DNA of 64,000 bases from Vicia villosa (Eukaryota > Streptophyta > Magnoliopsida > Fabales > Fabaceae): assembly GCF_029867415.1 (NCBI RefSeq), contig NC_081180.1, positions 239,881,088 to 239,945,087 of the forward strand. Reading direction: 5' to 3'. Below, piece by piece: positions 56,370-64,000 of the stretch. Under the pieces are notes generated by a model. That model did not search any database and was not told the origin of the DNA. It saw nothing but the letters and a program-made list of their open reading frames with translations. Positions within the stretch are counted from its first letter, which is position 1; each line of letters opens with the position of its first letter. The position numbers and the translations under genes are program-made.

Positions 56370-59300
56370 TCCTCGGTTTTTTTCGTGGGATACGAACTGA
56401 CTCTTCTTTATTTTTGAGTTTGTGAAAATTAGAGAGTCGCCACCGACTTTTATTTTATCCAATTAAGGAAAGGTTTATAAAAGAAACAGAAAAAGACCTT
56501 TAAGAGATTTTGGGTTCGGGGGTAGGTTATACAAAGGGAAGGTATTAGCACCCCTTTGTATCCATGCTTATCCATGGGCTCTTAATTGCTTAGCTCACTT
56601 GTTTGAATCATTTGTCTTGCTTTGAAATGCTTGTATGTGGTTTTAAATACCTTTGTAAATTAACTTTGTAATGATCCTTGTGCGGATGTATACAAAGTGT
56701 TCTATCTTTCGAAAGATATTTTGAAAAAAAGATTTTTTAACTTCGTAATGATCCTTGTTTGGATATATACAAAGTGTTGTCTTTTTTGAAAGTTTTGTTT
56801 TGGAAAAACAGTGATATGTGAAACATTTGTTGTTTTGTTTGATTTGAGCAAGCAATTAGGAGATCTACCCTAAATTTATAAGGTCCTTTCTTATTTTCTT
56901 TTAGAAAATTTTCTTTGACTGGATACAGAAAGGAATTGTTGGAATTGTATTTGAAACAGTAGAATTGATTTTGAAAAGAGTAACAGAGGGATTATCCTAA
57001 GAGGTGCAAGTGTGATTGTGTTTTATTTTCAGATATTTTTGTCTTTTGAAATTAGTGATCTAACGCTTCAGTTATTATCTTCGACATACACGCAGTTTTA
57101 TATGTACAGAATTTAAAGTGCGGGAATGTAAAATGCGGAAAATAAATCTACGCTATTACATCGATTATGCAAGCAATGTAAACTACGCTATTTACATGAA
57201 TTTGACAACCTATACACTTATCTATGAATTTAAATTGCAATAAGATAAAAGGAAGTGTATTTTTTGGATTTCTGGATGGTTGATTTTAATTAATCTTAAT
57301 GCATAATTAATTTAATTAAAAGGTTAGGAATTAGAAATAAAATTTAAACCTAAAAAAAAATTAAGTCTAAAATATGTCCAAATTGTGTGTCAATTAATTT
57401 TAAAATAAAATTAATTTTTTTTTGGGATTTTTGATATTTGTTTTGGAAATTATTAAGCTAATTAATATACAATTATGCAAATAATTATATAAATAATTTA
57501 AACTTAAAGAGAAAAATATTCTAAATATGTACAAAATTAGTCTATAATATATAAACTTGATTTAATAAAAAGAAAATATTTTTTTCTGATTTTTTGATAG
57601 GTTAGAAATAATTAAAAGATGAATATAACAATATTATCTAATTAATTAAACAAAATATTTCAATTATGAAAAAAAATAAAATATTTTTGTATCAAAAAAT
57701 AATATATTATTTTATCAACCTAAAAATATTTTTATTATATTTTTTTTATTTTTAAAACTATTTTAAATTAATTTTACAAAGAAAACTAAATAAAATAGAA
57801 AATATATTAAATATATTAAAAATGGATCATGTGTAGCTGGCTGGAAGGTCTATATTATGGTCTAGCGTATCATGGGTGTTAGATTGAGTGGTCAGATTGA
57901 TCTGATGGCTCAGATGTTGAGGGCACATGGCATATGCGTGGATGGCAAGCATAGAGTCTGACTGGATTTAAAAATCCACACGCGCGTTTTCCAGCCAATG
58001 AGAGGCTGCCACAACTTCGTCTTCAACCTCTCATCCGTTGCTAAAAGCTCTGCAATTGTAGGTAAAGCCTTTAGTGACGGTTTTGTCCGTAGCTACAAGA
58101 CCTGTAAACAACCAAAACTTTACACAAGCAATATAAACTAATTAGGAGACCATGGTTCGACTCAAAATCATCCCCTGAGTTCAAATATGCCCTTAGTTTC
58201 TTCTAATTTTGCCTAAATCGAATAATCCTAAAATGGAGCTCAAGAACCCTAGAATGGCAATTTCGTGTACAAGCATCCAAACCTCAATTAAACTTCCAGA
58301 AATGATCAGAACATCAAACTAAACTCAAATATATGTTTACATCTTGTTAAACATGCATGTATGATTATATTTTGGTAAGTTTAAGTTTGAGCAAACCGTG
58401 AGCTATAGTACTCGATTCCGTGAGTATCAAAGCTTGAAACTGATTTGAATAGGTTCAGTGATGCTTAGGGATCGTGTTTGAGTGTTTAGTTTGGATTGAA
58501 AATGACTTAATCTAAAAATTCGAAATTCAAATTTCTTTGAAAATTTCAAGTTGATTCAAGAGTGATACAAGCAAGAGTTTGTTCTGAACTTCTGTCTCTA
58601 TTCCTACTGAAGTATGCTAAGCATTATATGAGCAACAAGAGTGCTTGAATCTTAAGCTAACAATTATTGATGGCTTTTGAACTTTTAAATTTTTTAATAT
58701 TAAAAAGTTTGAATTCTTTGGCCATGGCTTGATTTTCTTCATCCTCTTGCTCTAGGCCTGCTGTACCATCTCTTTGTTGCAGAAGTTAAGCCACCTTGGT
58801 GACTCATGCTAAGGACAAAAGGCCTTGGATAATTGTCTTGAACCATTTCTTTCTTAATTTAATTTTAAATGTAATAAAATTAAATTAAAAAGAAACAAAA
58901 ATGTCATGGGCCTAATGTTGGTCATGGGAGCCCTTTAACATCATTAGAAACATGTTTGGATCATGAATACTTGGCCTCTTTTGGAAAAAAAATCATTTTG
59001 ATCAATGCTAGTTTCATGCATTTTCCCAACAAATAGCCAACTTCAACAAGGCATATCTCCCTCAATTTTGATCATATGAAGGAGTTCTTGTACTTTTTAG
59101 AAACCTCAAGATGTCCTCTACAAGCTACTTTGGGAAACTTTTTTGCATTTGGAGAAGTTATCTTGATGTTATGGCCTTTGACAAAAAACCACTTTTTGTT
59201 GACTTTGAAAATGACTTGTAATGTCCTGGCTCATATTTTTCAAATGGTGAATCCAATGACCATGGGATCAATTTCATTTGAAAGATAATTGAGTTCCCTT

Positions 59301-60256
59301 CAAAACAAGCTTTGGTTGGAATTTTTTGAATGAACGAGGAGAGAGTTATGGCCGGTCAAAGTTCAGTTGACTTTTTAGGAGAAAACCCTAATTTTGAATC
59401 TTAGGGTTTTGTTGATTTCTGATCTTTTCTTGATGAATTATGATCAACCATTGATCAAATGATGAATCTTTTGACAAAATATGGATGTTGACAAAAAAAA
59501 TCATTTTTGACTGTCTGTTGACTTTTCGGTCAAACTGGTCGTCTGTTGACTGTTTGAGCTGCTGACTGTGCGTCTGGGCGAATTGAAGTTTGAAATTTGT
59601 CTGGTGGTACTTTGATACATATGGAGGTCCATGAAATCCATTTGAGGTCTCAAAAAACTTGTTCTCCTGAAAAAAACAAAAACCCTAGTTAGGGACTGTT
59701 TGTGTAGGAGACAGTTAAGCGTACCTGATTTTTGTGCAGTGTTGAGTCTCTGCTGATCATGTGATTATCAGAAGACTTCTAGAACAAAAATCTTGGAATT
59801 TTGAAATGCAAAAGATTGATTTGGATGGTGATACAAAACACGGAGAATCGTGCTGTCAGCGGGTTTGACTGTTAACTGGCTGGCCGGCCATTAACGTAAC
59901 AGTTAAAGTGAAAATTCAACAGTTAAAGTTAATTTTTTCTTTTTTCTTTTTTTGTTGTGTTAATGGTGAAAATTTATTTACCTGAGTTGTTAGAAAAAAC
60001 ACAAACACAATAAATAATTAAAATATACCATACGCGAACGAAATTACTGATGATAATCTTGAAAAATATTTAATACACAGAAAAATAAATATTTAACTAG
60101 CAATAAACACACATAATATTATCTTGATAATTAAACGACAGTACGACAGATAGTACGACATTTAATACTGACAGTACAAATATTACATAATATAATGAAC
60201 AGTACGACAAATAAAATAAACGGTACATTATTTGAAAGCGAAAGATACGACAAACT

Positions 60257-60424
60257 TTAAAAATGACGATTAAAAACCCATGCTATAAATAACAACATAT
60301 AGATGAACGGGAGTGTAAGCAACCCAGGTCCGCATTTTTCAGGACTATGCAGACAGAAAAAGGACATGATCACCACCAAAACAGTGATGACCATAAGAAA
60401 AAACGTATCCATCCACTTTGCCAT
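60257..60424 (-). CDS. LTR-encoded membrane hairpin, diverged copy
   Basis: A 55-codon frame with no indels relative to 3054-3221. It starts MAKWMDT, keeps the loop CLHSPEKCGP and the end NRHF, and changes only within the two hydrophobic segments, always to other small or hydrophobic residues (for example Ile to Val, Phe to Leu, Thr to Val). Eight codons differ silently and about 14 differ in amino acid by hand count. A TATA box (TATAAATA, 60531-60524) lies 100 bases upstream, with no ATG between. Flanking LTR sequence is also similar, but has small indels. Confidence 0.5.
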   Translation of the reverse strand: MAKWMDTFFLMVITVLVVIMSFFCLHSPEKCGPGLLTLPFIYMLLFIAWVFNRHF

Positions 60425-60523
60425 TTTTGTTGGGGAAGAAGAGAAAATAATTATGAGATAGTGTGATAGAAATTTGGGAGATGAGTGAAATTTGATGTGA
60501 GAATTTATGGAAAAAATGAGGGG

Positions 60524-60531
60524 TATTTATA
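60524..60531 (-). promoter_or_regulatory. TATA box upstream of the LTR small ORF, minus-strand LTR
   Basis: TATAAATA on the minus strand, followed by a CT-rich stretch without ATG up to 60424. This is the same arrangement as in the outer LTRs. Confidence 0.55.
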
Positions 60532-61221
60532 GAGTGAAAAGAAGGATAGAGACGTTGGGGAATGAAGTGATACCGTACAAAAAAGTAAAATTTGAGTGGT
60601 AGTAGGATTTGAAAGAAAGTGTATGGTAGGGTTTGAAAAGAAAGATGTATGGAATAAAGTTAGGATTTGATTTGAAAGAAAGAGATTTGAAAAGAAAGGA
60701 AAAGATTTGAAAATAATATAGTATAGTACAAAAATTAGTGGGAAACAAAAAACTAATAATAAATTAATTGTTACCAGTACAGTCTGAATCCCCGAACTCT
60801 GCGCCTGCAAAAATTTAATTTTGTACCAATTACGTCAGTACTATTTATCTGCAAATAAATCTCAAATAAACAGCGTGTGTGAAGTGATAAACAGTACTTG
60901 GCGTTTGTGTAAGAATAAATTCAACAGCGAACCAAAATACCGTATAAGAAATATTCTAAAAACCGAGTATTCATAAAATCAGGATATTTATGAAATAAAA
61001 TCCAAGATTATATGAAACTCCCAATTTTTAGACAGAAGTCTGTTACCTCCACCGGAAGTGATGTTTGAAATTGCATTGAATGTGGCTTGAGAAATATAGT
61101 TGGTGGATCTAAACATTACCTGAGATGGGCTTTCAGATGCCATCTAGCGAATGTGTTGATGGTTTGTTCATCAGAATGAATCCATTGATTATATCTTGAT
61201 GAAGGATTTGAAAACCTCTGC

Positions 61222-61600
61222 ATTTACCGTTACGGAACCGTCTGAGGTTACCGCTTTGGATCTTGGAGGCTGATCGTTACGGAACTGTCCAAAGTTTTTC
61301 CGCTTTAGATTTTGAATGTTGATCATTGTGGAACCGTCTGAGGTATCTGCTTTAGATCTTTGAAGCTGATCGTTGTGGAACCGTCTGAGGTATCCGCTTT
61401 AGATCTTTGAAACTGATCGTTGTGGAACCGTCTGAGGTATCTGCTTTGGATCTTTGAAGGTTGATCGTTAAGGAACCGTCCAAGGTATCCGCTTTAGATC
61501 TTGAAGATTGACTACTTTAAGGAACCGTCTGAGGTATCGACTTAGATCTGAAGGTAGATCATTAAGGAACCGTTCAAGGTATCAACTTAGATCTGAAGGA
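61222..61600 (-). repeat. Tandem array around GGAACCGTCTGAGGTATC, 8 copies
   Basis: Copies at about 61235, 61281, 61330, 61377, 61425, 61472, 61521 and 61566, with a period near 47 bases, each followed by a TTAGATCT-type block. It lies within about 180 bases of the 3' LTR, the same position as the arrays in the other two Ogre-like elements. Confidence 0.9.
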
Positions 61601-62765
61601 TTTGAAGTTGTTTGTTTTGAGTTGATAGGTGGTTCAAAAAGAGAGATCTCTTCAGTTTGAATCTTTGGTTCTGAGAAGAAAGCCTGTCTGAATAGAACCC
61701 AGGAGAATATTGCATGTGATTGAGAATAACTTGCTGGGGATATTCGTTTACCTGAAAACCAAGTTAGTGACATGCAATACCATGATGTATGTAATGTATA
61801 TGTTGAAATTTTCAAACTAAGTTAGAATCGTGCATGTTATGTATGCGTTTGTCATGAATCATTATATGCTATGCATGAATATGCGTATGATGTATGATTT
61901 ATGCAGTTTAGAGCGTATCAAACTTCTGGTTGGGAAAATAAATCCCTGCTTGCTATTTTGGAAATGAAGGCATTGTGATTGTTGATGATTTTTGCTATCT
62001 TGTTCGAGTACACTCAGCTGGGGAACTTCCTTACGGACCAGGGTGTTCTGTTGAGGGATATTTGACTACCGCTCGAGGATGAAGGTAATTTGAAAGTTCT
62101 GATTTTGATGTACCCTGAATGGGAATAAGAAAGATGTGTAATCCTCCGATGCACTATTCTACCAAGCCTTGGTGTGGAGGATCATGCCTTCTGGGGATAG
62201 TGATCTTGAACAGCCCTGCTGGGGAATAAGGTTTCTCGAATCACTTTGTTGGAGAGAAAAATCTCACTGAGGAATCTGCTGAGAAACGTATCTCTGTTGG
62301 GGAACTTTTCTTCTGATGCTGGTTTCGGGATGATGTCCAGATGATTGGGACATTACCTGAATGTTATTCCTGTTTTTCTTATAAACATCAATCATATTCA
62401 AATGCATATGTTCATTCAAAATTATCATTGGGACGTTTACGCGTTCAAAACAGAAAAAGTGAAAACATTGATTTTGAGCATGAACTGTATTGATTTTGAA
62501 AGAGAGACATAATAGGCGGATTAGTACAAGGAGACAAAAATCCTAGTAGTAGGAAGTTGTCATAAAACTTTGAAAAGTACTTATAAAGGGAAATAGCTAT
62601 GTGAAAACAATCCAGTCAAGTTTCAACTCTGCTATTGCCAATCTGTCTTCGAGTATCTCATCCCTCACTTGTTGGAAGAAAATGATTGGACTGATTGGTG
62701 CCTTTGATGTGTTGAACCTTGAAGGTGAGTGGGTAGCCAAACGGGACATAGTCGTACGCTTTATT
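61601..62765 (-). other. 3' untranslated region of the minus-strand element
   Basis: No coding frame is recognised. Around 62010-62310 the words CTGGGGAA and GTTGGGGAAC recur irregularly. Confidence 0.55.
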
Positions 62766-62934
62766 CCCTAACTTTTGCCTAGGCTGCCTTTTCAGGTTTT
62801 CAGCCTACCGGGATAATTATTATTTTTTTAGTCTCTAATTTTTGCCTGGATCGCCCTTTCAGGTTTTCAATCCACCGAGACGCTCATTTTTGCCTAGGTT
62901 GCCCTTTCAGGTTTTCAACTTAGCGAGCTTTTCT
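62766..62934 (-). repeat. Three degenerate copies of TTTTGCCTAGG...TTTCAGGTTTTCA
   Basis: Copies start near 62772, 62843 and 62888. The first contains CCCTAACTTTTGCCT (62766-62780), identical in element sense to motifs at 10247-10261 and 18902-18916. Confidence 0.8.
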
Positions 62935-64000
62935 TTAAGCGAAGTACTTTTTGACTATGTCCACATTTACAGGGTGTGGGAAATCCTCGCCATCCATAGT
63001 GGTAGGCAACATGGCTCCGCCGGAGAATACTTTCTTGATTACAAATGGTCCCTCATAAGTGGGAGTCCACTTGCCCCTGGGGTCGCCCTGTGGTAAGATG
63101 ATACGTTTGACAACCAAATCACCGGTTTGATATGCCTGACTTTTGACTTTCTTGTTGAAGGCTTTGATCATACGTTTCTGGTACAACTGACCATGACAAA
63201 TAGCCGCAAGCCTCTTCTCATCAATCAAGTTTATCTGGTCCAACCGAGTCTGAATTCAATCGTCTTCATCTAGATCGTCTTCTTTCATAATCCTTAGGGA
63301 AGTAATCTGAATTTCAATTGGAAGAACTGCCTCCATACCATAGACTAAGGAGAATGGAGTTGCCCCTGTTGAAGTACGTGCTGATGTGCGATAACCATGA
63401 AGAGAAAAAGGTAACATCTCGTGCCAGTCTTTGTAGGTTACTGTCATCTTTTGTATGTTCTTTTTGATGTTCTTGTTGGCAGCTTCCACGGCACCATTCA
63501 TCTTTGGTCGATATGGGGATGAATTATGATGTTTGATCTGGAACTGCGTGCAGACTTCAGTAATCATTCTGTTGTTTAAATTTGTGCCATTGTCTGTGAT
63601 GATCCTTTCAGGGATGCCATACCGACAAATGAGATTGTGCTTGATAAACCGAGCCACCACATTCTTGGTAACTGAAGCAAACGAAGCTGCCTCTACCCAT
63701 TTTGTGAAATAATCAATAGCGACCAGGATAAAACGATGTCCGTTGGAAGCAGTAGGCTTGATTTCTCCAATCATATCGATTCCCCACATTGCAAAAGGCC
63801 AAGGAGCTGTCAGGACGTTTAATGGGATTGGAGGTACATGTACTTTGTCGGCATATATCTGGCATTTATGACAAGTTCTGGAGTGATGATGGCAGTCTGT
63901 CTCCATGGTAGACCAGTAGTAACCTGCTCTTAGTATCTTTTTAGCCATTGTATGTCCATTTGAATGAGTACCAAAGGCACCATCGTGTATGTCTTCCATA
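62935..64000 (-). pseudogene. Ty3/gypsy integrase, C-terminal part, one stop
   Basis: The frame enters from the right edge of the window. It encodes the zinc-binding HHCC region (H12, H16, C43, C46 counted from the first Met in the window), and the catalytic D75 (WGIDMIG), D136 (ITDNGTN) and E172 (NGAVEAANK), with the expected 35 residues between the last two. TGA at 63256-63258 interrupts the frame before IQTR, where Trp is usual. The same frame then continues as LDQINLIDEKRLAA and the C-terminal region GKWTPTYEGPFVIKKVFSGG, to a stop at 62935. Integrase joins the cDNA to the host chromosome. A truncated protein lacking the C-terminal domain would be expected, unless the stop is read through. 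Confidence 0.88.

Larger units (their letters stand above)
56370..61044 (-). repeat. 3' LTR of the minus-strand Ogre-like element
   Basis: Homology to the outer LTR is clear at both ends: the reversed tail with GAACTGACTC and GAGAGTCGCCACCGAC near 56400-56450, and the region 59000-61044 matching outer 2440-4130. The first about 110 bases of the LTR and the PPT are missing at 61044, so a deletion has joined the LTR to internal sequence. The centre (about 57850-58800) is unlike the outer LTR. A roughly 85-base repeat around GTAATGATCCTTGT occurs twice (56669 and 56747). Confidence 0.8.
56370..64000 (-). mobile_element. 3' part of a second Ogre-like element, minus strand
   Basis: On the minus strand the order is integrase (64000-62935), a long 3' untranslated region with repeats, and a 3' LTR of about 4.7 kb. 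The LTR is related to the outer element's but differs through much of its middle and lacks the 43 bp minisatellite. The rest of pol, gag and the 5' LTR lie beyond the window. It interrupts the SIRE-like element at about 56370; no target duplication can be checked. Confidence 0.88.

Noticed and set aside
60505..60810. 101-codon minus-strand frame near the end of the minus-strand LTR
   Set aside because: It is low-complexity Phe/Ser/Leu-rich sequence upstream of and across the TATA box, and the matching outer LTR frames at 2712 and 25135 differ in length and phase.
62842..63096. 84-codon plus-strand frame
   Set aside because: Antisense to the integrase C terminus and adjacent untranslated repeats.

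Overview
This is a repeat-dominated stretch of a plant nuclear genome, most likely a legume of the pea/vetch group. Evidence: giant Ty3/gypsy elements with 4 to 4.7 kb LTRs and a primer-binding site complementary to tRNA-Arg (typical of the Ogre/Tat lineage, abundant in Fabeae), SIRE-like and Tork-like copia elements, a Mutator-like element carrying a plant mobile domain gene, and an F-box/LRR/FBD gene with normal plant introns. No bacterial or viral genes are seen.

Layout. 1-2104: 3' part of a decayed Ty1/copia element with its 3' LTR. 2108-2321 and 29369-36236: copy A of a roughly 7 kb tandem duplication, split by a 27 kb Ogre-like element (2322-29363, plus strand, target duplication GTCAT). 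That outer element keeps gag but has no protease, reverse transcriptase or integrase. A second element (12134-24735, minus strand, target duplication AGGGG) sits exactly in its polypurine tract; it has 4 kb LTRs and a 4.6 kb internal region with no protein domain. 36838-43745: copy B of the duplication, holding the best-preserved gene of the window, an F-box/LRR/FBD gene (41164-42806, minus). 43746-46206: AT-rich sequence ending in a Helitron-type 3' terminus. 46207-50481: partial copy C, interrupted by a Mutator-like element (47076-50218) with a plant mobile domain gene, and by a 90 bp SINE. 52244-56369: 5' half of a SIRE-like copia element, itself interrupted by a solo LTR (54506-55595). 56370-64000: 3' part of another Ogre-like element on the minus strand, running off the window with its integrase.

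The most interesting observation is a 55-codon reading frame inside the LTRs. It is intact in all three LTR copies examined here (two from the outer element, one from the clearly different minus-strand element). It is the first ATG downstream of a TATA box, has a good start context, and predicts a small two-helix membrane hairpin with an invariant two-cysteine loop. Other points: tandem arrays of inverted-repeat motifs just upstream of the 3' LTR in different elements, a 15-base motif identical in all three Ogre-like elements, consensus splice donors inside LTRs, an ATG-free leader, and unequal decay of the duplicated genes.

How the parts relate: the two complete Ogre-like elements share PBS, LTR start, PPT and 3'-untranslated motifs but lack enzymes. 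They could only move with proteins supplied by a related autonomous element; the minus-strand element at the right edge is of the same general type. All coordinates come from reading the sequence by eye; divergence figures are hand counts.
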